Below are positions 44,607 through 53,419 of a stretch of DNA of 64,000 nt, one piece after another. Each line of letters opens with the position of its first letter. Positions within the stretch are counted from its first letter, which is position 1. The translations under genes were made by a program, and so were the position numbers. The notes below the pieces were generated by a model. It saw only the letters and a program-made list of their open reading frames with translations, ran no database searches and had not been told where the DNA came from. Location of the stretch: contig CAVSEK010000004.1 in assembly GCA_963726975.1 (NCBI GenBank), positions 558,001 through 622,000 of the forward strand, given 5' to 3'. The stretch is from CAVSEK01 sp963726975. Its GTDB lineage: Bacteria; Actinomycetota; Actinomycetes; Mycobacteriales; SCTD01.

Positions 44607-44645
44607 GTCGGCATCTGGCCCGAAAGGACCACCCGCACGGGTGGT
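44607..44645 (-). promoter_or_regulatory. inverted repeat plus GCCGAC, fliW-csrA operon
   Basis: The 18-bp palindrome ACCACCCGCACGGGTGGT (44628-44645) contains the CACCCG-NN-CGGGTG element. On the minus strand GCCGACGT follows, starting 18 bp after the repeat (44612 down to 44605), two bases closer than at fliC. No CTCA is present. A second, spaced copy, CACCCGGTCGTCGGGTG, overlaps 44545-44561 nearer the gene. Confidence 0.45.
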
Positions 44646-44707
44646 CAGCCGGGCCGGGGCGACCGGCCCAGGGGGCGGCCGGCGCCTCGTCCCGGACGCC
44701 CGACCGC

Positions 44708-46021
44708 TCAGGCGCCGGGGTCCGCGAGCCGGCGGCACAGCTCGGCCAGCTCGGCCGAGGACCGGCCGCCGAGCTCCGGCGCGGTGGGGGCCGGCGGGGC
44801 CGTGACGAGCGCGTCCGCCGCGGCGGAGTACTCCCGCGCCGCGGCGGCGCGGTCCCCGAGGCGCGCCAGCACCCCGGCGAGCACGAAGCGGGCCAGCCCG
44901 TCGTCGGGAGCCAGGTAGACCGCGCCGCGCAGCGCCACCGCCGCCGCCGCGTCGCGCCCGAGGCTGGCCAGCGCGACCCCGGCGACGTAGCGGGCGGCCG
45001 CGAGCAGCGGGAGGGCGCGGGCGACGTCGGCGGCGAGGTCGGCGGCCCGGGCGTACTCCCCCGCCGCCAGCGCGGCCCGGCTCGCGAGCAGCGGGTCCGG
45101 CGGGGCCGCCGGCGGCAGCGCGGGCGCGGGCACCGGCGCGCGCGAGGCCGGCGGCGCGGACCGGCGCTGCCCGGGGGCGGGCCGCCGGTAGAGGAACGCC
45201 GCGTCGTCGCCGGAGCCGACCGGCACGAGCGTGAAGGCGTCGCTGACCTGCCAGAGCGTCTCGGCGTGGCCGAGGAGCAGCCACCCGCCGGGGCGCAGGG
45301 CGTCGTGCAGCCGGCCGAGCAGGGCCCTCGTCGTCTCGCGGTCGAAGTAGATCGTCACGTTCCGGCACAGGACGAGGTCGAGCTCCCCCGGGGCGGCGGG
45401 CACCGGCTCGGTGACGAGGTTGTGGTGGCGCAGCTCGACGAGGGCGCGGACCTCGGGGCGTACGGCCCAGCGCCCGTCCGGCAACGGCGCGAAGTGCCGG
45501 GCGAGCGCCGCCGCACCCACCAGGCGCAGCGACCGCTCGCCGTAGCGGGCCTGCTCGGCCGCGGCCAGCGCGCGCTGCGACACGTCGGTGCCCAGGACCC
45601 GGGCGTCGAAGGACCGGCCCGGGGGCAGCTGCTCGCGCAGCAGCGCGGCCAGGGTGTAGGGCTCCTCGCCCGTCGAGCAGCCCGCGCTCCAGCACCGGAG
45701 CCGCCGGTCGCCGCGGGCCGCGGCCTCGCGGAGCAGCTGCGGGACCACCGTCGAGCGCAGCGCGGCCACCTGTGGCGGGTTGCGGAAGAAGTGCGTCTCG
45801 GGGACGGTCACCTCGTCGAGCAGCTGCTGGCGCTCCTGCGGGCTGCCCTCGAGCAGGTCGAGGTAGGCGGGCACCCCGGCCACCCCGGTCCGCCGCACCC
45901 GCTCGTGCACGGACAGCGCCACGGCCTCGCGGCGCGGTGCGTCGACGACCAGCCCGGCGACCCGGACGAGCAGCGCGCGCAGCCGGGCGTGCTCGTCGTC
46001 GGTGAGCAGGGGGCGGGTCAC
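44708..46021 (-). CDS. cheR: chemotaxis protein methyltransferase CheR with C-terminal TPR-like region
   Basis: 437 residues. N-domain: SVHERVRRTGVAGVPAYLDL. SAM domain: VTVPETHFFRNPPQVAALRS, RCWSAGCSTGEEPYTLAALL, LGTDVSQRALAAAEQARYGE and LDLVLCRNVTIYFDRETTRA. After residue 270 a Pro-rich linker leads to TPR-like helices (AAARYVAGVALASLGRDAAA). CheR methylates glutamates on chemoreceptors; none are encoded here. The GTG start overlaps the cheB stop. Confidence 0.94.
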   Translation of the reverse strand: MTRPLLTDDEHARLRALLVRVAGLVVDAPRREAVALSVHERVRRTGVAGVPAYLDLLEGSPQERQQLLDEVTVPETHFFRNPPQVAALRSTVVPQLLREAAARGDRRLRCWSAGCSTGEEPYTLAALLREQLPPGRSFDARVLGTDVSQRALAAAEQARYGERSLRLVGAAALARHFAPLPDGRWAVRPEVRALVELRHHNLVTEPVPAAPGELDLVLCRNVTIYFDRETTRALLGRLHDALRPGGWLLLGHAETLWQVSDAFTLVPVGSGDDAAFLYRRPAPGQRRSAPPASRAPVPAPALPPAAPPDPLLASRAALAAGEYARAADLAADVARALPLLAAARYVAGVALASLGRDAAAAVALRGAVYLAPDDGLARFVLAGVLARLGDRAAAAREYSAAADALVTAPPAPTAPELGGRSSAELAELCRRLADPGA

Positions 46022-47058
46022 CGGGCCGGGGCCCCGAGCGGGTCGCCGAGGAGCGCCCGCAGCGCCGGGCCGATCTCGGGCAGCGGCAGCTGGCGCTGGA
46101 CGGCGCCCGCCGCCTGGGCCGCGGCCGGCATGCCGTAGACCGTGCTGGTCGCCTCGTCCTGGCCGAAGGTCGTGGCGCCGGCGTCGCGCATCGCCCGCAG
46201 CCCCGCGGCGCCGTCGCGGCCCATGCCGGTGAGCAGGACGCCGACCGCCCGCGGACCGAGCACCGCGGCGACGCTGCGGAAGGCCGCGTCGATGCCCGGC
46301 ACGTGGTGCTGACCGGGCGGCGCGGGCTCGCAGCGCACGCGCAGGCGCTCGTCCTGCACGACGAGGTTGCCGGTGCCCGGCGACACGGTCACGGTGCCGG
46401 GCAGCAGCCGCTGGCCGGTCGCGCCGAGCACGACGGGCACGGGGAGCTGGTCGTGGAGCCAGTCGACGAGCCCCGGCACGAAGGTCTCGCCCATGTGCTG
46501 CACGACGAGCACCGCGACGCCGCGCTCGGCGGGCAGCTCCGCGAGCGCGGTGAGCACGGTGAGCAGCGCGCCCGGCCCGCCGGTGCTGGCCCCGAGGGCG
46601 ACGAGGCGCACCGGCGCCAGGACCGTCCCGGGGGCCGCGCTCGGCGCCGCCGGGGGGAGCCGCAGGCGGCTGCGCGGGTGCCGGATCACCCGCACCCGGG
46701 CGGCCAGCCGGACGGCGGCGCGCAGGTCCTCGGCGTCCTGCGCCGTCCGGTCGCCGCCGAGCCGGGGCTTGGCCAGCACGTCCACGGCGCCGGCGGCCCG
46801 CGCGGCGGCCCCTCCGCCCGGGACGGCGCTGCGGGCCAGCACGGGGACCGGGTGCTCGGCCATGACCTCCTCGAGGGCGAGCAGGCCGTCGGGCAGGTCG
46901 AGGTCGAGCACGAGCACGGCCGGGGCGCAGGCCACCAGCGCGAGGGCCTCGGCGACGGTGCGGGCCTCGACGACGCACCCGACGCCGGCGAGCGCCTCGC
47001 GGACGAAGCGGCGCTGGGCGGCGGAGGCGTCGAGCACGACGACGCGCAGGCCTCCCAC
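46018..47058 (-). CDS. cheB: chemotaxis methylesterase CheB with a divergent receiver domain
   Basis: 346 residues. Residues 1-105 resemble a receiver: the phospho-acceptor Asp is in LVLDLDLPDGLL and a Lys in LAKP, but the acidic pair is changed (VVVLDASAAQR). The esterase domain has the Ser in LVALGASTGGPGALL, His in VLVVQHMGETFVPGLVDWL and Asp in LLTGMGRDGAAGLRAMRDAG, a full triad. GTG 47058. It demethylates or deamidates chemoreceptors, opposing CheR. Confidence 0.92.
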   Translation of the reverse strand: MGGLRVVVLDASAAQRRFVREALAGVGCVVEARTVAEALALVACAPAVLVLDLDLPDGLLALEEVMAEHPVPVLARSAVPGGGAAARAAGAVDVLAKPRLGGDRTAQDAEDLRAAVRLAARVRVIRHPRSRLRLPPAAPSAAPGTVLAPVRLVALGASTGGPGALLTVLTALAELPAERGVAVLVVQHMGETFVPGLVDWLHDQLPVPVVLGATGQRLLPGTVTVSPGTGNLVVQDERLRVRCEPAPPGQHHVPGIDAAFRSVAAVLGPRAVGVLLTGMGRDGAAGLRAMRDAGATTFGQDEATSTVYGMPAAAQAAGAVQRQLPLPEIGPALRALLGDPLGAPAR

Positions 47059-47065
47059 GCGGGGA

Positions 47066-47094
47066 AGGTCGACGGGCGGGCGGGCCGCCTTGAG
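47066..47094 (-). promoter_or_regulatory. weak sigma-28-like promoter of cheB
   Basis: On the minus strand: CTCA (47094-47091), 17 bp, GTCGACCT (47073-47066), one mismatch to GCCGAC. The -10 ends 7 nt before the cheB GTG, the same leaderless spacing as flgN. No inverted repeat precedes it. Confidence 0.3.
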
Positions 47095-47126
47095 CCCGCC
47101 TCCCGGCCGCGTGCGACGGTGCAGCG

Positions 47127-48002
47127 GTGAGCCCGCCGGAGGTCCCTCTGGAGCGCGTCGTGCGCGACTGGTACGCCGGCGCCGCCCGCGACCTGCCCTG
47201 GCGACGGCCGGGCACCAGCGCCTGGGCGGTGCTCGTCAGCGAGGTCATGCTGCAGCAGACGCCGGTGGCCCGGGTCGAGCCGGTGTGGCGGGCCTGGCTC
47301 GACCGCTGGCCGACGCCGGCGCACCTGGCGGCCGACCCCGCCGGCGAGGCGGTCCGGGCCTGGGGACGGCTGGGCTACCCCCGGCGCGCCCTGCGCCTGC
47401 ACGCCGCTGCCGTCACCGTCGTCGAGCGGCACGGCGGGGCCCTGCCGACCGGCGTGCCCGAGCTCCTCGCGCTGCCCGGGGTCGGCGACTACACCGCCCG
47501 GGCGGTCGCCGCCTTCGCGTACCGGCAGCGCCACCCCGTGGTCGACACGAACGTGCGCCGGGTCGTCGCCCGGGCCGTCGAGGGCGTCGCGGACGCCCCC
47601 GTGGCCCGGCGCGACCTGGCGGCCGTCGGGGCGCTGCTGCCCGAGGACGGGGAGGCGGCGGCCACGGCGTCGGTCGCGATCATGGAGCTCGGCGCGCTGG
47701 TCTGCACCGCCCGGGCCCCGCGCTGCCCGGCCTGCCCGCTGCTCGGCCGGTGCGCATGGGTGCTGGCGGGCCGACCGGCCCTGGACGCCCCGGTCCGTCG
47801 GCCGCAGAGCTGGGCGGGCAGCGACCGGCAGGTGCGCGGCCGCCTGCTCGCCGTGCTCCGCGACCGCCCCGGGCCGGTCTCCGCGGACGAGCTCGCGCAG
47901 GTCTGGGACGAGCCGCGGCAGCGGGCCCGCGCGCTGGACGGGCTCGTCGCCGACGGCCTGGTCGACCCGCGGCCGGACGGCACGTACGCCCTGCCGGGCT
48001 GA
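47127..48002 (+). CDS. mutY: A/G-specific adenine glycosylase MutY
   Basis: 291 residues. The HhH-GPD glycosylase core has LPWRRPGTSAWAVLVSEVML then QQTPVARVEPVW, LLALPGVGDYTARAVAAFAY and the catalytic Asp in HPVVDTNVRRVVARAVEG. The [4Fe-4S] loop is CTARAPRCPACPLLGRC (C-x6-C-x2-C-x5-C). It lacks the full C-terminal NUDIX-like 8-oxoG domain, as do many actinobacterial forms. GTG 47127, divergent from cheB across 68 bp. Confidence 0.93.
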   Translation: MSPPEVPLERVVRDWYAGAARDLPWRRPGTSAWAVLVSEVMLQQTPVARVEPVWRAWLDRWPTPAHLAADPAGEAVRAWGRLGYPRRALRLHAAAVTVVERHGGALPTGVPELLALPGVGDYTARAVAAFAYRQRHPVVDTNVRRVVARAVEGVADAPVARRDLAAVGALLPEDGEAAATASVAIMELGALVCTARAPRCPACPLLGRCAWVLAGRPALDAPVRRPQSWAGSDRQVRGRLLAVLRDRPGPVSADELAQVWDEPRQRARALDGLVADGLVDPRPDGTYALPG

Positions 48003-48024
48003 GCAGCCCGGTCCCGGACACGCC

Positions 48025-48056
48025 GACGGGCGGCCCCCGTGCGGGAGCCGCCCGTC
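48025..48056. terminator. bidirectional terminator between mutY and clpC
   Basis: A perfect 10-bp stem, GACGGGCGGC against GCCGCCCGTC, with a 12-nt loop lies between two convergent genes, 22 bp after mutY and 15 bp after clpC. Confidence 0.75.
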
Positions 48057-48071
48057 AGGACGTGCGGTGCG

Positions 48072-50590
48072 CTAGTCGTGCTTGGTGAGGTCGGCCGGCG
48101 GGGCGTCGGGGACCGCGACCGGCTTGGGCTCACCGCGGAAGGTGAACGTCGCCGTGTCGCCGGTGGTGTCCCCGCCTTGGTCTCGACGTCGACCACGATG
48201 ATCTCGCCACCGGTGATCGTGCCGAACAGGATCTTCTCGGACAGGACGTCCTCGATCTCGCGCTGGATCGTGCGGCGCAGCGGCCGGGCCCCGAGCACGG
48301 GGTCGTAGCCCTTCTTCGCCAGCAGCTTCTTGGCCTCGACGGTGAGCTCCAGGCCCATGTCGCGGTTCTTGAGCTGCCCGTCGACGCGCGCCAGCATGAG
48401 GTCGACGATCACGAGGATCTCCGCCTCGGTGAGCTGGTGGAACACGACGATGTCGTCGATGCGGTTGAGGAACTCGGGCCGGAAGTGCTGCTTGAGCTCG
48501 TCCTGCACCTTGGTCTTCATGCGCTCGTAGGCGCCCGCCGTGTCGCTGTCCTTCTGGAAGCCCAGGTTGAAGCCCTTGGAGATGTCGCGCGTCCCCAGGT
48601 TCGACGTCATGATGATCACGGTGTTCTTGAAGTCCACGACGCGGCCCTGCGAGTCGGTCAGGCGACCGTCCTCGAGGATCTGCAGGAGCGTGTTGAACAC
48701 GTCCGGGTGGGCCTTCTCGACCTCGTCGAAGAGCACGACGCTGAACGGCTTGCGGCGCACCTTCTCGGTGAGCTGGCCGCCCTCCTCGTAGCCGACGTAG
48801 CCGGGAGGAGAGCCGACGAGCCGGGAGACCGTGTGCTTCTCCATGAACTCGCTCATGTCGAGCAGGATGAGGCTGTCCTCGTCGCCGAAGAGGAACTCGG
48901 CGAGCGTCTTGGACAGCTCGGTCTTCCCGACGCCCGACGGGCCGGCGAAGATGAAGGAGCCACCAGGGCGCTTGGGGTCCTTGAGACCGGCGCGGGTGCG
49001 CCGGATGGCCTGGCTGACCGCCTTGATGGCCTGCTCCTGGCCGATGACGCGCTTGTGCAGCTCGTCCTCCATGCGCAGCAGGCGGGCCGTCTCGGCCTCG
49101 GTGAGCCGGACGGCGGGGATGCCCGTCCAGATCTCGAGGACCTCGGCGATCTGCTCGTCGTCGACCTCGGCGACGACGTCCATGTCGCCGGCCTTCCACT
49201 CCTTCTCGCGCTGCGCCTTCTCGCCGAGCAGGGTCTTCTCGCGGTCGCGCAGCGACGCCGCCTTCTCGAAGTCCTGCGCGTCGATCGCCGACTCCTTCTC
49301 GCGACGGACGCTGGCGATCTTCTCGTCGAACTCGCGCAGGTCCGGCGGCGCGGTCATCCGGCGGATGCGCATGCGCGACCCGGCCTCGTCGATGAGGTCG
49401 ATGGCCTTGTCGGGCAGGAAGCGGTCGCTGATGTAGCGGTCGGCCAGGGTGGCCGCCGCGACGAGCGCCGCGTCGGTGATGGAGATCCGGTGGTGCGCCT
49501 CGTAGCGGTCGCGCAGGCCCTTGAGGATCTCGATGGTGTGGGCCAGGGACGGCTCGCCGACCTGGATCGGCTGGAAGCGGCGCTCGAGCGCGGCGTCCTT
49601 CTCCAGGTGCTTGCGGTACTCGTCGAGCGTCGTCGCGCCGATCGTCTGCAGCTCGCCGCGGGCCAGCATCGGCTTGAGGATGCTCGCGGCGTCGATCGCG
49701 CCCTCGGCGGCACCCGCGCCGACGAGGGTGTGGATCTCGTCGATGAACAGGATGATGTCGCCGCGGGTCCGGATCTCCTTGAGCACCTTCTTGAGGCGCT
49801 CCTCGAAGTCGCCGCGGTAGCGGCTGCCGGCGACGAGCGCACCGAGGTCGAGCGTGTAGAGCTGCTTGTCCTTGAGCGTCTCGGGGACCTCGCCCTTGAT
49901 GATCGCCTGGGCGAGCCCCTCGACGACGGCGGTCTTGCCGACGCCGGGCTCGCCGATGAGCACGGGGTTGTTCTTCGTACGGCGCGACAGCACCTGCATG
50001 ACGCGCTCGATCTCCTTCTCGCGCCCGATGACCGGGTCGAGCTTGGACTCGCGCGCCGCCTGCGTGAGGTTGCGGCCGAACTGGTCGAGCACCAGCGAGG
50101 TGCTCGGGGTGCCCTCGGAGGGACCGGCGCCGGCGGCGGCGGTCTCCTTGCCCTGGTAGCCCGACAGCAGCTGGATGACCTGCTGGCGGACCCGGTTGAG
50201 GTCGGCGCCGAGCTTGACGAGCACCTGCGCGGCGACGCCCTCGCCCTCGCGGATCAGCCCGAGCAGGATGTGCTCGGTGCCGATGTAGTTGTGGCCGAGC
50301 TGCAGCGCCTCGCGCAGGCTCAGCTCGAGCACCTTCTTGGCGCGCGGCGTGAAGGGGATGTGGCCCGACGGCGCCTGCTGGCCCTGGCCGATGATCTCCT
50401 CGACCTGGCTGCGCACGCCCTCGAGGCTGATGCCCAGGGACTCGAGGGCCTTCGCGGCGACGCCCTCGCCCTCGTGGATGAGGCCGAGCAGGATGTGCTC
50501 GGTCCCGATGTAGTTGTGGTTGAGCATCCGGGCCTCTTCTTGGGCCAGGACGACAACACGGCGGGCTCGGTCGGTGAAACGCTCGAACAT
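48072..50590 (-). CDS. clpC: ATP-dependent Clp protease ATPase ClpC (frameshift near 48174)
   Basis: About 839 residues. Two N-domain repeats (ARMLNHNYIGTEHILLGLIH and LQLGHNYIGTEHILLGLIRE), AAA-1 with GEPGVGKTAVVEGLAQAI, a UVR-bearing middle domain (FDEKIASVRREKESAIDAQD) and AAA-2 with IFAGPSGVGKTELSKTLAEF. It unfolds substrates for ClpP. In the last 35 codons a G run is one base short; correction yields GDTTGDTATFTFRGEPKPVA and the end DLTKHD. ATG 50590 follows GGAG. Confidence 0.96.
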
Positions 50591-50979
50591 GCTGATCGCT
50601 CCTCACGGGGCGGGGACCGACACGCGCCGTCTGACGCGCCCTACCACCCGCACACTAGCCCCGGGGCGCACCCCCCGCCCGGGGGCGGGACGAGCCCCGG
50701 ACCCGCCGACGGGGCTCCGTCGCCGGGCGTCCTGCGCGACGTCCGCACGTGCTGCCGTCAGCACCTGCATCGGCAGACGTCGCGTGCACTGGAGGTGCAC
50801 GTCCGGTCCAACGACGCAGCGGGCGTCCCCTTCCCGCGCCGCTCACCCGCCTGTGCGCTGTGAGCGGACGCGGGGACGGGGACGGCGACGGCCCGGGCGA
50901 GCGACGACGGCCCGCCCCTGGGCAGGGACGGGCCGACGGACCTGCGGGCTGCTCGCCCGCGGGCTGGACGCGTGCGCGG
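50591..50979. other. 389-bp intergenic region between lsr2 and clpC
   Basis: No credible ORF. On the minus strand a TAGTGT -10-like box (50657-50652) lies 61 nt before the clpC ATG. The lsr2 terminator hairpin occupies 50908-50935. I see no clear ClgR or HspR site. The rest is GC-rich without repeats. Confidence 0.55.
50908..50935 (-). terminator. hairpin after lsr2
   Basis: A 7-bp outer stem CGGCCCG/CGGGCCG encloses a loop that pairs further (CCCCTGGGCAGGGA). It lies 44 bp after the lsr2 stop on the minus strand. Confidence 0.5.
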
Positions 50980-51345
50980 CTAGTGCGCCGCCTCGTACGC
51001 CGCGATCACGGCGCCGGAGAGCCGGCCCCGCTCGCTGACGGTGTGGCCGTTCGAGCGGGCCCACTCGCGGATCTCCTGGACCCGCTCGCGGTTCGCGCCG
51101 CCCTCTCCACCGCCGCCGGCGCGCGCCGCGCGCGGCTTGCGCTGGGCCGGCGTGCTCGGCGCGCGGCCGGCCCGCCGGGCCTGCCCGACGTAGGGCGCGA
51201 AGGCGTCGCGCAGCGCGGCCGCGTGCTCCTCGCAGACGTCGAGCTCGTAGGACGTGCCGTCGAGGCCGAACGCGACCGTCTCCTCGCCCTCGACCTCGCC
51301 GTCGTGCAGGTCGCACACGAGCAGGACCTGGACCTTCTGCGCCAT
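50980..51345 (-). CDS. lsr2: nucleoid-associated protein Lsr2
   Basis: 121 residues. N-terminal dimerisation domain: AQKVQVLLVCDLHDGEVEGE, ETVAFGLDGTSYELDVCEEH. C-terminal DNA-binding domain: VQEIREWARSNGHTVSERGR, with the RGR AT-hook-like loop that inserts in the minor groove. Lsr2 silences AT-rich, often foreign, DNA. A GGGAGGAA site precedes tandem ATGs; the second, 51345, has the better spacing. The two Cys residues in the N-domain are not typical of mycobacterial Lsr2. Confidence 0.94.
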   Translation of the reverse strand: MAQKVQVLLVCDLHDGEVEGEETVAFGLDGTSYELDVCEEHAAALRDAFAPYVGQARRAGRAPSTPAQRKPRAARAGGGGEGGANRERVQEIREWARSNGHTVSERGRLSGAVIAAYEAAH

Positions 51346-51483
51346 CATTTCCTCCCGGGACTGCGGAGGAACACCCCCCGTAGGAGACAGGAAAGCAGGT
51401 TTGTCCGATCGCGGCAAACGCACCGCGCCCTTGTGGAAGGAATGTCGCGGACGCCACACCTGAACGCGACCGGAAAAGGACGT

Positions 51484-52984
51484 CTAGCCCTCGGGGCGCA
51501 CCAGCGGGAACAAGATGGTCTCGCGGATCGGCAGCCCGGTGAGCAGCATGACGAGGCGGTCGACGCCCAGACCGACGCCGCCCATCGGCGGGGCGGCGTG
51601 CTCCAGCGCCCGCAGGAAGTCCTCGTCGAGCTGCATCGCCTCCGGGTCGCCACCGGCGGCGCGCAGCGACTGCGCGGTGAGCCGTCGGCGCTGCTCCACG
51701 GGGTCGACGAGCTCGGAGTAGGCCGGGGCGAGCTCGAAGCCGGCGACGATGAGGTCCCAGGCCTCGGCCAGCCGCGGGTCGCGCCGGTGCGGCCGGGCCA
51801 GCGGTCGCACGCTCACCGGGTAGTCGCGCACGAACGTCGGCTGCGCGCAGCGTGTGCTCCACGAGCTTCTCGTAGAGCTCGAGCACGACCTCGCCGGCGT
51901 CCCAGCCGTCCTGCAGCGCCACGTCGCGCTCGGCCGCAAGCCTTGTCAGCACCTCCAGCGGCGTCCCCGCGTCGACCTGCTCGCCGACCGCCTCGCTCAC
52001 GAGGTCGTGGACGGCGACCGAGCGCCACGGCGCCTCGAGGTCGATCTCGCCGCCCGCGCCGTCCGGGACGACGGTGCGCCCGAGCGCCCGCGCGGCGTCG
52101 AGGACGAGCCCGCGGGTGAGCTCGGCCATCGTGTCGTAGTCGCCGTACGCCTCGTAGGCCTCGAGCATCGTGAACTCGGGGAAGTGGGTGCTGTCGATGC
52201 CCTCGTTGCGGAACGTCTTGCCGATCTCGTAGACCCGCTCCATCCCGCCGACGACGAGGCGCTTGAGGTAGAGCTCGGTGGCGATGCGCAGGCTGACGTC
52301 GAGGTCGAGCGCGTTGACGTGGGTGACGAACGGGCGGGCCGCCGCGCCGCCGTGCACGGACTGCAGCATCGGCGTCTCGACCTCGAGGTAGCCGCGGGCG
52401 TGCAGCGTCTCGCGCAGGCTGCGCACCACCGCCGCGCGCTCCCGCACGACCTGCCGGCTCGACGGGTTGACGACGAGGTCGACGTAGCGCTGGCGCACCC
52501 GCGCCTCGGGGTCGGTGAGGCCGTGGTGCTTGTCGGGCAGCGGCCGCAGCGCCTTGCTGGTGAGCAGCCACTCGCCGGCGAGCACGCTGAGCTCCCCGCG
52601 CCGGCTGCTGATGACCTCGCCGGTCACCCCGACGTGGTCGCCGAGGTCGACGTCGCCCTTCCAGGCGGCGAGCCGCTCCTCGCCGACGCCGTCGAGGCTG
52701 ATCATCACCTGCAGCTGCGCCTCGCCCTCCTGCAGCGTGGCGAAGCACAGCTTGCCGCCGGTGCGGCTGAGCACGACCCGCCCGGTGACGCTGACGACCT
52801 GCCCGCTGGCGGTGTCGGTGGCGAGGTCGGCGAAGCGCTCGCGGACCTGCTGCAGCGTCGCGGTGCGGGGGGCGCCCAGGGCGTACGGCGGGGTGCCGGC
52901 CGCCACGAGCCGGTCGTACTTCTCCCGCCGGACGCGGACCTGCTCGGGCAGGTCGGGCTCGGGGACAGGGGTCGCGGCGGCCAC
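51484..52984 (-). CDS. lysS: lysyl-tRNA synthetase, class II (frameshift near 51845)
   Basis: About 499 residues. The OB-fold anticodon domain has VVSVTGRVVLSRTGGKLCFA. Catalytic motifs: VETPMLQSVHGGAAARPFVT, motif 2 EIGKTFRNEGIDSTHFPEFT and motif 3 GVGLGVDRLVMLLTGLPIRE. One extra base near 51845 breaks the frame; afterwards QPTFVRDYPVSVRPLARPHR resumes. GTG 52984. As an essential enzyme the shift is probably an error. It lies upstream of lsr2 and clpC, as in M. tuberculosis. Confidence 0.95.
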
Positions 52985-53022
52985 CCGGCGAGGCTACGAG
53001 GTCCGGGCCCTACGGTCGCGGG

Positions 53023-53403
53023 GTGACCGGGCCCCGACCGGCCCGGCCCTGCCCGTGCGGCACGGGCCGGGCGTACGCCGCGTGCTGCGGTCCGGTGCTG
53101 GCCGGTGCGGCGGCCGGCACCGCCGAGCAGCTCATGCGCTCGCGCTACACCGCCTTCGCCGTCGGCGACGCCGACCACCTGCTGGCCACGTGGGCGGGCG
53201 CGACGCGGCCGGCCCGGCTCGACCTCGACGCGGCGCTGCGGTGGGAGCGCCTGGAGGTGCTGTCGGCCCAGGGCGGGCTGTTCGACGCGGAGGGGACCGT
53301 GGAGTTCCGCGCGCACTGGCGGCGTGGGGCGCAGCGCGGGGTGCTGCACGAGCGCAGCCGCTTCGTGCGCGAGGACGGTCGCTGGCGCTACCTCGGCGGC
53401 TAG
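53023..53403 (+). CDS. YchJ-family SEC-C motif protein (UPF0225)
   Basis: 126 residues with an N-terminal Cys cluster PCPCGTGRAYAACCGP, a SEC-C type zinc motif, then the YchJ core LMRSRYTAFAVGDADHLLAT and EFRAHWRRGAQRGVLHERSR followed by FVREDGRWRYLGG. The biochemical role of the family is not established. GTG 53023, divergent from lysS across 38 bp. Confidence 0.88.
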   Translation: MTGPRPARPCPCGTGRAYAACCGPVLAGAAAGTAEQLMRSRYTAFAVGDADHLLATWAGATRPARLDLDAALRWERLEVLSAQGGLFDAEGTVEFRAHWRRGAQRGVLHERSRFVREDGRWRYLGG

Positions 53404-53419
53404 ACCGGGCGGCACGGCG

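Noticed and set aside
48437..50863. Long plus-strand open frame opposite clpC
   Set aside because: Antisense of the conserved ClpC gene; no domain recognised.
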